DNA from: Actinomycetota bacterium
GTDB taxonomy: Bacteria > Actinomycetota > Geothermincolia > Geothermincolales > RBG-13-55-18
Direction: 5' to 3'
DNA: 58,358 nt
NCBI GenBank assembly: GCA_014360655.1
Contig: JACIXC010000018.1
Coordinates: 1 to 58,358 of the forward strand
Of the stretch, positions 25,698 through 33,921 are shown piece after piece. The notes below the pieces were generated by a model that searched no databases, had not been told where the DNA came from, and worked only from the letters and a program-made list of their open reading frames with translations. Made by a program: the position numbers and the translations under genes. The first letter of the stretch is position 1; each line of letters starts with the position of its first letter.

Positions 25698-27098
25698 ATG
25701 GCGGTGCAGACGATCAGGCCGTACGAGGGGTTGATAAACCGCGTGCACGGCGTCTTCTCCATCGTGGACAGGCTGCCGTACAACATGAGCGACGAGGAGG
25801 TGGAGGGCATACTGCACGTCCTTCCTCCCGACCTCAAGAAGACCATGCAGGCCTTCCTGGTGCCGCGGGTGCGCAGGAACGGCCTCGATTTCGTGAGGAT
25901 GATCAAGGTCTGGCTGGACGGCGCCCACGAGGCCAAGAGGCAGGGCAAGAAGGTCATCCTGGTGCCTTTCAACTTCCCGCCGGAGATCGTCCACTGCTTC
26001 GAGGGCGCCTGGCCCATAACCAGCGAGGTCCTCTCCACCCTAGGCGTCACGGGCCTTGAGGGGCAGGGGGAGAGGTACTGGGACTACGCCATGGGCTTGG
26101 GGCTCCCCGACTTCGCCTGCTCGGCGAACATGATCGAGGTGGGCTCCTGCCTCACCGAGTCGGACTTCGCGCCGGACGCGGTCATCTCGGACTGCTTCGC
26201 CTCCTGCGACATCAACTCGAAGACGCACGAGTTCCTGGCGCGCTACCTCGACATCCCCCTCATCTTCCTGGAGAAGACGGTGGACAACAGCGAGCGGGGG
26301 GTGCGGCAATACCACCGCTATTTCATGACCATGATCGAGGAGATAGAGGAGCTGCTGGGCGAGGAGCTCGACCTGGAGCGCATGCGCCGGGTGGCGGAGT
26401 ACGCCAACCAAGCCTCGGAGCTCTACTGGGAGCTGTGGGACCTGCACAAGTTCTCCCCCTGCCCGGTGCCCAACGCCTTTTCCGTCATGACCTACGGCGT
26501 GCGCTACACCATGTGGGGCACCGAGGAAGCGGTGAAGGTGATGCGCTCCATGGTGGAGACGTCCAAGGAGAGGCTGGAGAAGGGGGAGTACCCTGCGCCG
26601 GAGGAGGTGGCCCGCAGCCTGTGGACCTACACCAGCTATTACTTCGACATGGCCGGCCTCTTCAACTGGATGGAGGAGAACGGCATCACCCACCTGGGCG
26701 ACGGCCTGGACCTGGTCTTCCCGCAGGTGATAGACACCACCTCGCGCGAGAGCATACTGACCGGCCTGGCGGAGATCACCCGCAACATGCCCATGACGCG
26801 GCAGATGGGCGCTCCCTCCATGTCCGCGCAGTGGCTGGACGACGTCACCTGGGCGGCGAAGGAGATGAACGCCGACTGCTGCATCTACTGCGGGCACCAC
26901 AGTTGCAAGCAGACCTGGAGCAGCGTGACCATAGTCCGCAACGAGCTGCTCAAGCGCGCCGGCATCCCCACCCTCGTCCTGCAGGGGGATTCCTGGATAC
27001 GCAGGATGACGCCCATCGAGACCCTGCAGGAGCTCATCGAGGAGTTCGTGAACAACGTGGTGAGGAAGAGGCGCCGGCGGGCGTCCCGGGAGGTGTGA
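25698..27098 (+). CDS. 2-hydroxyacyl-CoA dehydratase family protein, A-type subunit (HgdA/BcrB-like), copy 2
   Basis: The 466-residue paralogue of the 24058-25458 product begins with the identical MAVQTIRPYEGLINRV and has the same cysteine segments (ACSANMIEVGSCLTESDFAP, SDCFASCDINSKTHEF, NADCCIYCGHHSCKQTW). Differences concentrate in 215-260 (the region with MTMIEEIEELLGEELDLERM against ALVRDLEEFLEEKLDEERM) and near 373-410. This indicates functional divergence rather than a very recent copy. The ATG is preceded by GAAGGGGGGATGAGAG. Two A-type subunits with a single intact B-type subunit suggests alternative complexes or an AA'B arrangement. Confidence 0.9.
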   Translation: MAVQTIRPYEGLINRVHGVFSIVDRLPYNMSDEEVEGILHVLPPDLKKTMQAFLVPRVRRNGLDFVRMIKVWLDGAHEAKRQGKKVILVPFNFPPEIVHCFEGAWPITSEVLSTLGVTGLEGQGERYWDYAMGLGLPDFACSANMIEVGSCLTESDFAPDAVISDCFASCDINSKTHEFLARYLDIPLIFLEKTVDNSERGVRQYHRYFMTMIEEIEELLGEELDLERMRRVAEYANQASELYWELWDLHKFSPCPVPNAFSVMTYGVRYTMWGTEEAVKVMRSMVETSKERLEKGEYPAPEEVARSLWTYTSYYFDMAGLFNWMEENGITHLGDGLDLVFPQVIDTTSRESILTGLAEITRNMPMTRQMGAPSMSAQWLDDVTWAAKEMNADCCIYCGHHSCKQTWSSVTIVRNELLKRAGIPTLVLQGDSWIRRMTPIETLQELIEEFVNNVVRKRRRRASREV

Positions 27099-27192
27099 GG
27101 TTCGATCGTGCGTGAGGGCCCCGCGGCTCGCGGGACAGGCCGTTTCTTCCCCGCCGCCGGACGCTTTTCCCGCGGCCGCCGGGGAGGGAGCT

Positions 27193-27198
27193 TATAAT
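27193..27198 (+). promoter_or_regulatory. Possible -10 box before the sensor kinase gene
   Basis: TATAAT at 27193-27198 lies 140 nt before the ATG of the histidine kinase gene in a 239-bp spacer. The bases 16-18 nt upstream (TCCCGCGG area) do not form a recognisable -35, so an activator-dependent or alternative-sigma promoter is possible. Confidence 0.4.
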
Positions 27199-27337
27199 CA
27201 GGGTGAGCGGAGGTTTCCGGTCATCGGAGAACCGCCGCGGTAGCCGGCGGGTAGAGAAGGGAAGCGGCCGCATGGCCGCATGGAGAGGAGATGGAGACCG
27301 AAGGCTCACGGGCCTGCGGAAGGGAGACGAGAAGCGT

Positions 27338-29038
27338 ATGAGCGTGCAGACGCAGCGCCTGCTGGAGGAGCTCGCGGAGCGGCTTTTCGTGAGCAGGAGC
27401 AGCCCCATATGGCCCGCCCTGGAGCAGTTGAAGGACGGAGCCGCGCTCAAGGTATGCGCTCCCGGCGGGTGCGCGGTGGGAAGGAAGCAGGACGGAGAGG
27501 TGGTCCTGGTGGACCCGGCCTCGACCAGGCCGTTGCTGGAGCTCCGTTTCGAGGACGTGGGCGACCTGGAGGCCTTCGGGAGGGTCAAGGACGCCGGGGA
27601 ATTCGGCAGGCTGTTCCTTTCGCTCGCCGGCACGGGCAGGATGAAGGTGCAGGTGCTCGGACCATTCATGGAACTGTGGGCCATGGGGGTGGGCCAGTTC
27701 CTGATGAAGACGGGGATCCTGGCGCCGCCGGCGGAATACCGCGAGCTGATGGAGCCCCTGCGCCTGCGGGAGATCGCCTTCACGGAGATACTGGACGTCG
27801 CCTACCTCCAGGAGCTGGTGGACGAACTGGCCCTCATCCTGGGGGTGCGCCTGTGGGTCCTGGACATGGACTGCATGCCGGTGGTGGTAAGCACCACGGG
27901 AGGCGAGCACTGCAAGCTGATCATCGATTCCCTGGGAGGGGTGATGCGCTGCTACGACTCGGCCATCGGGGGTATGGCCGAACTGAGGAGGACCATGGCC
28001 CCCAGGGTGCGCATCTGTCACGCGGGGTTCCTCTGCTTTGACGCGCCGCTCATCCTCGGGGACGAGATGGTGGGGATGATAAGCGGGGACGCCTCCCTCG
28101 CGGAAGCCCCCGACACGGAGAGATACCGCGGGCTGGCCGAGGAGCTGGGGCTGGACCCCGCCCCGCTGCTCGCCTCGCTGGACAAGGTGCGCAAGGTCAA
28201 TATCGAGGAGGTGGAATTCCTGCTCTCGGTGATCAACGCCATCGCCAAGGCGGTCGCGGAGATGAGCTACAAGCAGTACGTGAACACCAGGCTGAACCGG
28301 GAGCTGGAACAGAAGAACCTGGAGCTGAGAGCGCTTTTCCAGTCCATCACCGGCATCCAGGAGAAGGAGAAGGCGGCCATCGCGCGCGACCTGCACGACG
28401 ACACCGGCCAGGACCTCACCAGCGCGCTGGTGAACCTGGAGATGGCGTTGGGGGAGGAGGGGATGCCGGAGAGCACGCGCCGGCACCTGAGGTCCGCGGC
28501 CGACGCCATATCCAAGGTCCTGGAGAAGCTGCACGACCTCTCCGCGTCACTGCACCCTCCCGTCCTCGACGACCTGGGCCTGCTGGAGGCGCTGCGCAAC
28601 CTGGTGCGGCGCCTGAACGCATCGCACCCCACGGAGTTCAGGTTGCTGGTGAGAGGGGAGGACGACGACCTTCCGGGGGAGGTGAAGATAAACCTCTACC
28701 GCATAGCGCAGGAGGCTCTCTCCAACGTGATAAAGCATTCCGGGGCCAGCAGGGCCGTGGTCTACTTCGGCCGCGACGGCGGTGGTATCGACCTCATGAT
28801 AAGCGACAACGGCAGGGGGTTCGCCCACCTCGCGGAGGGCGGCAAGTCGGGAGGCGGCGTTGCGGGAGAGGGCGGCAAGGAACGCGAGGGCGGGACGGAC
28901 GACGGGAGGATACACCTGGGCCTGGTGAGCATGCGGGAGAGGGCGGAGCAATTGGGCGGCACCTTCCAGGTCTTTACGGGAGAGAGCGGGGTAACGGTGG
29001 GGGTGCATATCCCCGTGGAGAGGGACGTCGGCGCGTAG
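27338..29038 (+). CDS. Cytoplasmic PocR-domain sensor histidine kinase (NarL-system type)
   Basis: The 566-residue protein has three parts. Residues 1-125 form an alpha/beta domain (FEDVGDLEAFGRVKDAGEFG then GTGRMKVQVLG) that resembles SCP2-like lipid-binding domains. Residues ~150-280 form a PocR ligand-sensing domain (LGVRLWVLDMDCMPVVV, CHAGFLCFDAPLILGDEMVG). A coiled coil leads to HisKA_3 (AIARDLHDDTGQDL, phospho-acceptor His353) and a HATPase_c domain (NLYRIAQEALSNVIKHSGAS, SDNGRGF, HLGLVSMRERAEQLGG). No membrane helix is seen, so the ligand is sensed in the cytoplasm. The cognate regulator follows 176 bp later. The start is ATG 27338 after GGAGACGAGAAGC; the open frame to 27203 is low-complexity. 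Confidence 0.9.
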   Translation: MSVQTQRLLEELAERLFVSRSSPIWPALEQLKDGAALKVCAPGGCAVGRKQDGEVVLVDPASTRPLLELRFEDVGDLEAFGRVKDAGEFGRLFLSLAGTGRMKVQVLGPFMELWAMGVGQFLMKTGILAPPAEYRELMEPLRLREIAFTEILDVAYLQELVDELALILGVRLWVLDMDCMPVVVSTTGGEHCKLIIDSLGGVMRCYDSAIGGMAELRRTMAPRVRICHAGFLCFDAPLILGDEMVGMISGDASLAEAPDTERYRGLAEELGLDPAPLLASLDKVRKVNIEEVEFLLSVINAIAKAVAEMSYKQYVNTRLNRELEQKNLELRALFQSITGIQEKEKAAIARDLHDDTGQDLTSALVNLEMALGEEGMPESTRRHLRSAADAISKVLEKLHDLSASLHPPVLDDLGLLEALRNLVRRLNASHPTEFRLLVRGEDDDLPGEVKINLYRIAQEALSNVIKHSGASRAVVYFGRDGGGIDLMISDNGRGFAHLAEGGKSGGGVAGEGGKEREGGTDDGRIHLGLVSMRERAEQLGGTFQVFTGESGVTVGVHIPVERDVGA

Positions 29039-29100
29039 CGCCGCGCGGAGGCGGAGACGTGAAAAGTTGGGGGCAGAGCGTTGCGGTAACGGGGAGAGGG

Positions 29101-29165
29101 GGAAAGGAAGCGATAGGGAAAGGAAGCGATAGGGAAAGGAAGCGATAGGGAGACGGGAAGCGATG
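29101..29165. repeat. 16-bp tandem repeat (AGGAAGCGATAGGGAA)
   Basis: AGGAAGCGAT begins at 29105, 29121 and 29137 with a 16-bp period; degenerate copies (GGGAAGCGATGG) follow and recur just before the regulator start at 29215. The spacer between kinase and regulator is otherwise empty. Confidence 0.75.
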
Positions 29166-29214
29166 GAGGGAAAGGAAGCGAGGAAGAGAGTAAACGACAG
29201 GGAGACGGGAAGCG

Positions 29215-29877
29215 ATGGCGGAGCGAGGGCGTGACGGGGCGACGCGGGTGCTCCTCGCCGACGATCATGCCATCCTGCGCGAGGGGTTGACGTCCCTCAT
29301 CGAGAAGCAGGGCGACATCGTGGTGGTGGGCGAGGCGGAGAGCGGCGAGGAATGCCTGGAGAAAGCGGCGGAGCTCTCCCCGGACGTGGTGGTGCTGGAC
29401 ATCAAGCTGCCGGGGATGTCGGGCATCGAGGCATGCCGCCTGCTCAAGTCCGGCCACCCGGAGACGAAGGTGATAATCCTCTCCATGTACGAGGATTACG
29501 AGTACGTGAACCGCGCCCTCATGGCCGACGCTGACGGGTACCTGCTCAAGAAGGTGGTGGGCTCGGAACTGGTCAGCGCCATCCGCAAGGTCGCCCGAGG
29601 CGAGAAGGTCTTCAGCCCCCAGGTGTTGGAGATGATCGTCTCGTCGCTGCGGGACGACACGCGCGCCCGCGAGAAAGCGGGCACCATCGAATCACTGAGC
29701 ACGCGCGAGTACGACGTCCTCTCCCTCATGAGCGAGGGGATGAGCAACAAGGAGATCGCCTCGTCCCTGCTGGTGTCACCCAAGACGGTGGAGAAGATAA
29801 TCTCCGGGATCTACCGCAAGCTGGGGGTGAGCTCGCGCACGGCGGCCGTGAAGGTCTTTCTCAGCCCCCAGGCATGA
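29215..29877 (+). CDS. NarL/FixJ family response regulator
   Basis: The 220-residue protein has a receiver domain at 1-125 with acidic pair ADDHAILREG, phospho-acceptor Asp62 in VVVLDIKLPGMSG, Ser in ILSMYEDYEYV and Lys in YLLKK. A LuxR-type HTH occupies 150-215 (IESLSTREYDVLSLMSEGMS, NKEIASSLLVSPKTVEKII). It partners the preceding PocR kinase. The likely targets are the upstream anaerobic catabolic genes, on the basis of position only. The start is an ATG after GGGAGACGGGAAGCG, a sequence that is itself part of the local repeat. Its 3' end is 7 bp from the convergent glycosyltransferase gene. Confidence 0.93.
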   Translation: MAERGRDGATRVLLADDHAILREGLTSLIEKQGDIVVVGEAESGEECLEKAAELSPDVVVLDIKLPGMSGIEACRLLKSGHPETKVIILSMYEDYEYVNRALMADADGYLLKKVVGSELVSAIRKVARGEKVFSPQVLEMIVSSLRDDTRAREKAGTIESLSTREYDVLSLMSEGMSNKEIASSLLVSPKTVEKIISGIYRKLGVSSRTAAVKVFLSPQA

Positions 29878-29884
29878 GGCGTGG

Positions 29885-31018
29885 TCAGGGGTTGTAGCAG
29901 GCGAGGAGTCTGCGGCGCATCTCCCCGTGATCGAAGTCGCGTTTCACCTTTTCCAGCGCGCGTTCCGTGTAGGAGCGCGCCGCCTCCGGGGTTTCCAGGA
30001 GAAAGGCCACGGCCGCGGCGAGCTCTTCCTCGTCGCGGTCCCGCACCAGTATGCCGTCCAGGCCGTCGTCGATGATCTCACGCGGGCCGCGCACCCGGCT
30101 GGCGACCACGGGGGTGCCGGAGGCCATGGCCTCGATGATGCTCACCCCGAATCCCTCGCGCGAGGAGGGGTGAACGTAAACGTCGCACAGGCGGTGGAAG
30201 CGCTCCGGGTCATGCCGGTAGCCGGTGAGATGCAGCCGGCCCGCCAGCCCCAGGCGCGAGGCGAGAGCGAGCAGGCGCCGGGGCTCTCCCGGCTCGTGGG
30301 AGGAGTCTCCCACCAGCACCACGTGGAGACGGGGGTGCACGGGGAGGAGACGTGCCGCCGCCCGCAGCAGCACGTCGAGGTTCTTCTCGCGCCGTATCTC
30401 GCCGATGTAGCCGAGGACCACGGCCTCGGGCGGCAGTCCCAACTCCGCGCGCAGCCCCGCTTCCTCGCCGGGATGAAAGCGCTCCAGGTCCACGCCGTTG
30501 TACACCAGCAGCGCCTTGCCGGGCCCCACGATCTTGCGGGCGGCGGCGAGGGCCAGGTCCTCCGTGTTGACAAATATTACCAGATGACAGCGCCGTGCCG
30601 CGAAGCGCTCCGCCCGCAGCACCAGGCGGCGCCTCAGCCACGAGGAGCGGTGCGAGAAGTAGAAACCGTTGCAGGTATGGAGCACCCTAGGCACGCCCGC
30701 CTTCCAGGCGGCGGCGCGGCCCAGTATGCCGTCCTTGGGATTGTGGGTATGCACGACATGGAAATCGCCGTCGCGCACGAGCGCTTTCAGGCGGCGGTAG
30801 CAGGAGAGGTCGCGCAGGGGGGTGACACGGCGGGTGATGGGCAGGTCGTGCACCACGAGCCCCGCGTCCTCCAGCACCTCGGCGAAAGAGGTCACCCGGC
30901 AGGCCACGTGCACCTCGTGTCCCCTGCGCACCAGCTCGCGGAAGAAGGGGAGCATGTAGGGGGAAGCGGCGAAGCGGTCCAGGTTGCATACCTCGAGGAT
31001 CTTCAGCCCGCGGCCCAT
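29885..31018 (-). CDS. GT4 family glycosyltransferase
   Basis: The 377-residue GT-B protein has N-terminal ILEVCNLDRFAASPYMLPFF and an HTHNPKDGILGRAA acceptor-domain motif. The central VLGYIGEIRREKNLDVLLRA and C-terminal HPSSREGFGVSIIEAMASGT give the E(x7)E retaining motif of GT4. It transfers a hexose from a nucleotide sugar to an envelope glycan or lipid; the exact substrate is unknown. It starts 1 nt after the nadE stop (GAGTTATGAGATG), so the two are translationally linked. Confidence 0.9.
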   Translation of the reverse strand: MGRGLKILEVCNLDRFAASPYMLPFFRELVRRGHEVHVACRVTSFAEVLEDAGLVVHDLPITRRVTPLRDLSCYRRLKALVRDGDFHVVHTHNPKDGILGRAAAWKAGVPRVLHTCNGFYFSHRSSWLRRRLVLRAERFAARRCHLVIFVNTEDLALAAARKIVGPGKALLVYNGVDLERFHPGEEAGLRAELGLPPEAVVLGYIGEIRREKNLDVLLRAAARLLPVHPRLHVVLVGDSSHEPGEPRRLLALASRLGLAGRLHLTGYRHDPERFHRLCDVYVHPSSREGFGVSIIEAMASGTPVVASRVRGPREIIDDGLDGILVRDRDEEELAAAVAFLLETPEAARSYTERALEKVKRDFDHGEMRRRLLACYNP

Positions 31019-31019
31019 C

Positions 31020-31799
31020 TCATAACTCGCAGACGGGCGGCATGCGCCGCTTGAACGACGACGCCTCCGCCATTCTCCTCACCTTGCGGACCAGGGAGGG
31101 GTCGCATCCCCGCCGCACCGCTTCCTCCTCGTCCAGGTGGAGATCGTAAAGGAAGTACAGGATGCGGTCCGCATCCTCGTAGGAGATGCCCATCTCACCC
31201 TCGTCGGTCTGCCCCTCCCAGAGATCCGCGGTGGGCGGTTTCTCGATGATGCCGGCAGGGACTCCCAGGTGGCGCGCGAGCATCCTGACCTGCGTCTTGT
31301 AAAGGCCTCCCAGCGGGCTGAAGGCGCAGGCCATGTCGCCCCACAGGGTGGTGTAGCCGAGCAAGGCCTCGGTGCGGTTGCCGGTGCCCAGCACCAGGGC
31401 GTCGAGGGCCGCCGACTGGTCGTAGAGGACGGCCATGCGGCAACGGGCCGTGAAGTTCCCCCGCCGCTTGCGGTCCGCCTGCGGAAAGAGGTTGAAATAG
31501 GCGTCCACCACGGGGGTGATGTCGATGACCTGGTGGGCGATGCCCAGTTCCCCGGCCACCTTCTTCGCGTCCTCGATGGACTGTGGGCTGGTGGTGCGGT
31601 AGGGGAGGAGGAAGGCCGTCAGGCTCTCCCTGCCCAGCGCGCGCACGGCGAGGTAAGCGGAGGTGGCGGAATCGAGGCCGCCGGAGAGGCCCACCACCAG
31701 GTGCCGCCTGCCCGCCTCCGCCGTCCTCTCGCGTATGAAATCGAGGAGGCGGGGCAGGGCTTCTTCCACGTCGAGGGTCGGTCCGCCGCAAACGTCCAT
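31020..31799 (-). CDS. nadE: NH3-dependent NAD(+) synthetase
   Basis: The 259-residue N-type ATP pyrophosphatase has the PPi-loop SGGLDS (residues 39-44) and no glutaminase domain, so ammonia is the nitrogen donor. Further motifs are LGTGNRTEALLGYTTLWGD and KPPTADLWEGQTDEGEMGIS, the classic NadE C-terminal signature. It converts deamido-NAD to NAD via an adenylate in the cytoplasm. The start is an ATG after GGGAAGGCAAC. It is the first gene of a two-gene unit with the GT4 transferase. Confidence 0.95.
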   Translation of the reverse strand: MDVCGGPTLDVEEALPRLLDFIRERTAEAGRRHLVVGLSGGLDSATSAYLAVRALGRESLTAFLLPYRTTSPQSIEDAKKVAGELGIAHQVIDITPVVDAYFNLFPQADRKRRGNFTARCRMAVLYDQSAALDALVLGTGNRTEALLGYTTLWGDMACAFSPLGGLYKTQVRMLARHLGVPAGIIEKPPTADLWEGQTDEGEMGISYEDADRILYFLYDLHLDEEEAVRRGCDPSLVRKVRRMAEASSFKRRMPPVCEL

Positions 31800-32510
31800 G
31801 TTGCCTTCCCGTGCCTCTCCCCGCGCCCTTATCCCTTGTTCTCATTCTGCGGTCCTGCGCGCCCATGCCGTGCGGGCCACGTTTACCGCGCGAGGTTTCC
31901 GCGACGTGGCCTTACCGATGAAGTCCCGGGGTCGCCGCGCCGTGACGGTCGCGATGCCGCGGCGGCGCACGTGGGGACGCGGGGCATCATCGTGCAAGTG
32001 GCGCTCATCGCGCGTCATATCGCGCCTCGCGGTATTGCTACCCCTTGCATGATAACATAGCTACCATGGCGTGGGAGAAGAGCGGGGGAGCCTGGCGGGG
32101 AATGCTGGGGAGTTTGCTGGAGGAGTGCCGGGGAGCATGGCGAGGAGCGCAGGTGGTTCGGGAGGGAAACCCTGGGGCATGGGGGAAGTAAGGAGCGGCG
32201 AAAAACGGAGGGGGAGGCAAGGGGTGGAAGGGGGCGGAAAGAAAGGCGAGGGGCGCCGGGCGACTGAGACGCGGCGGCATGCCGGGGGCCGAGGGAGGCA
32301 GGGGAGCGATGGGGCGGAAGAAGGGGCGGTGGGGAAGGTAAAGCGGAAGCACCGGGTGAAAGAAGGACGATAAAGCGATAAAGCGAGAAAGCGAGAAAAG
32401 GGAAGACGGGAAGGCAGGAGGAGACGAGAGGCGGCTCAGCGTGCCATCGGCACGCGTCACTGTGCCGGGACGGAAAGCGCGCTTCCGGATGATCGAGAAG
32501 GAGAGGTGAT
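31800..32510 (+). other. 711-bp gene-poor spacer with purine-rich repeats
   Basis: The spacer lies between the divergent nadE and UDP-sugar dehydrogenase genes. The left part is mixed-composition DNA with one AT-rich patch (GCATGATAACATAGCTACC, about 32047-32065), a possible promoter area. From ~32070 the plus strand becomes strongly purine-rich with short imperfect repeats (GGGGGAGCCTGGCGGGGA, GGGGAGTTTGCTGGAGGAG, GGGGAGCATGGCGAGGAG), and later AAAGCGATAAAGCGAGAAAG (32371-32390). Open frames here are compositional artefacts. Confidence 0.6.
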
Positions 32511-33794
32511 ATGGGCCTGGGTGAGGCTATCGAGAAGAAGGAGGCCGCGGTAGGGGTCATCGGCCTGGGGTACGTCGGCCTGCCCCTGGCCCTGGAGGCC
32601 GCCGGGGCCGGCTTCTGGGTGGTCGGACTGGAAAAGGATGGAGAGAAGAGGAAGCGCCTCCTACGGGGGGATGCCCTCTACGAAGGGGTGGACGGGGAGA
32701 GGTTGCGGGGGCTCCTGGAGGCGGGCAGGCTGCGCGTGAGCGGCGACAGCGGGGACCTGCTCCCCTGCGGCGTTATCTGCATATGCGTTCCCACCCCCCT
32801 CACGCGCACGCGCGAGCCCGACCTTTCCCACGTGCGGGAGGCGGCGCGGAAAGCGGGGAAAGTCGTCCGCGAGGGAGAGCGCCCGAAGCTCGTCATCCTC
32901 GAGTCCACCTCCTACCCGGGGACCACGCGGGAGGTGGTCCTGCCGGCGCTGGAGAGGGAGGGGTTGGTCGCGTGCGGGGACTTTCACCTGGCCTACTCGC
33001 CCGAGAGGGTCGACCCCGGCAGCAGGGACTGGAACATCGCTAACACGCCGAAACTGGTCGGCGGCCTGCGGGAGTGCTGTGGCGGCCTGGCGGAGAGGTT
33101 TTACGGTCATTTCGTGGAGAGGACGGTGCGCGTGAGCAACCTCGAGGTGGCCGAGATGGCCAAGCTCCTCGAGAACATCTTCCGCGGCGTCAACATCGCG
33201 CTGGTGAACGAGTTGTGGATGCTCTGCGACCGCATGGGGCTGGATGTCTGGGAGGTCATCGAGGCGGCTTCCACCAAGCCCTTCGGCTTCATGCCCTTCT
33301 GGCCCGGTCCGGGGCTGGGCGGTCACTGCATCCCGATAGACCCCTTCTACCTGGCCTGGAAAGCGCGGGAATACGACTTCCAGACGGAGTTCATAGAGCT
33401 GGCGGGAAAGGTCAACGTGGGCATGCCCTATTTCGTGGCCGGCCTGGTGGGGAGGGAGCTGAACCGGGCGGGCAGGACCCTGCGGGGTTCCCGCGTGCTG
33501 GTGCTCGGCGTGGCGTACAAGCCGGACGTGGCGGACACGCGCGAGACGCCGGCGGCGAAGCTCATGGAGCTGCTGAGGGCGGAGGGCGCCGAGGTGGCTT
33601 ACCACGATCCCCACGTCCCGAGTTTCAGGCTCGGCGGGGAGTTGCTGGAGAGCGTGGAGCTGAGCGAGGCCGTTCTCGGGGAATGCCACTGCGTGGTGAT
33701 CGTAACCGCGCACAGCGGGGTCGATTACGGCCTGGTGGCGCGTTGCGGGCTGCCGGTGGTGGACACCCGCAACGCCCTGCGCAAGATGGCCTGA
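32511..33794 (+). CDS. UDP-N-acetylglucosamine/mannosamine 6-dehydrogenase family protein (WecC/WbpA-like)
   Basis: The 427-residue nucleotide-sugar dehydrogenase has NAD motif GVIGLGYVGLPLAL, PTPLTRTREPDLSHV and ESTSYPGTTREVVLP. The active-site loop GPGLGGHCIPIDPFYL holds the catalytic Cys273, and the C-terminal part has VAYKPDVADTRETPA. The spacing of the STSYPGTT and GGHCIPIDP motifs is that of the UDP-HexNAc branch rather than UDP-glucose dehydrogenase. It makes a UDP-hexosaminuronic acid for surface polysaccharide. The start is an ATG after GAAGGAGAGGTGAT. It is transcribed alone, facing otsA. Confidence 0.9.
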   Translation: MGLGEAIEKKEAAVGVIGLGYVGLPLALEAAGAGFWVVGLEKDGEKRKRLLRGDALYEGVDGERLRGLLEAGRLRVSGDSGDLLPCGVICICVPTPLTRTREPDLSHVREAARKAGKVVREGERPKLVILESTSYPGTTREVVLPALEREGLVACGDFHLAYSPERVDPGSRDWNIANTPKLVGGLRECCGGLAERFYGHFVERTVRVSNLEVAEMAKLLENIFRGVNIALVNELWMLCDRMGLDVWEVIEAASTKPFGFMPFWPGPGLGGHCIPIDPFYLAWKAREYDFQTEFIELAGKVNVGMPYFVAGLVGRELNRAGRTLRGSRVLVLGVAYKPDVADTRETPAAKLMELLRAEGAEVAYHDPHVPSFRLGGELLESVELSEAVLGECHCVVIVTAHSGVDYGLVARCGLPVVDTRNALRKMA

Positions 33795-33921
33795 CCACGC
33801 CGCTTTACCGGAGACGGCCCGCGCGAGGTCGGAACACGAACAGCGCCTCTCCCATGATACCCGTGCCCATGACCCCTTTGCCGGCCGTGGCCGGGCCCCG
33901 GGCGCAGGACGAACCCCCTTC

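Noticed and set aside
20672-27098. Complete class I benzoyl-CoA reductase operon (BcrABCD)
   Set aside because: The ATPase subunits (BcrA/D) and a dedicated ferredoxin are missing from the window; only A- and B-type dehydratase subunits are visible, so the substrate is left open.
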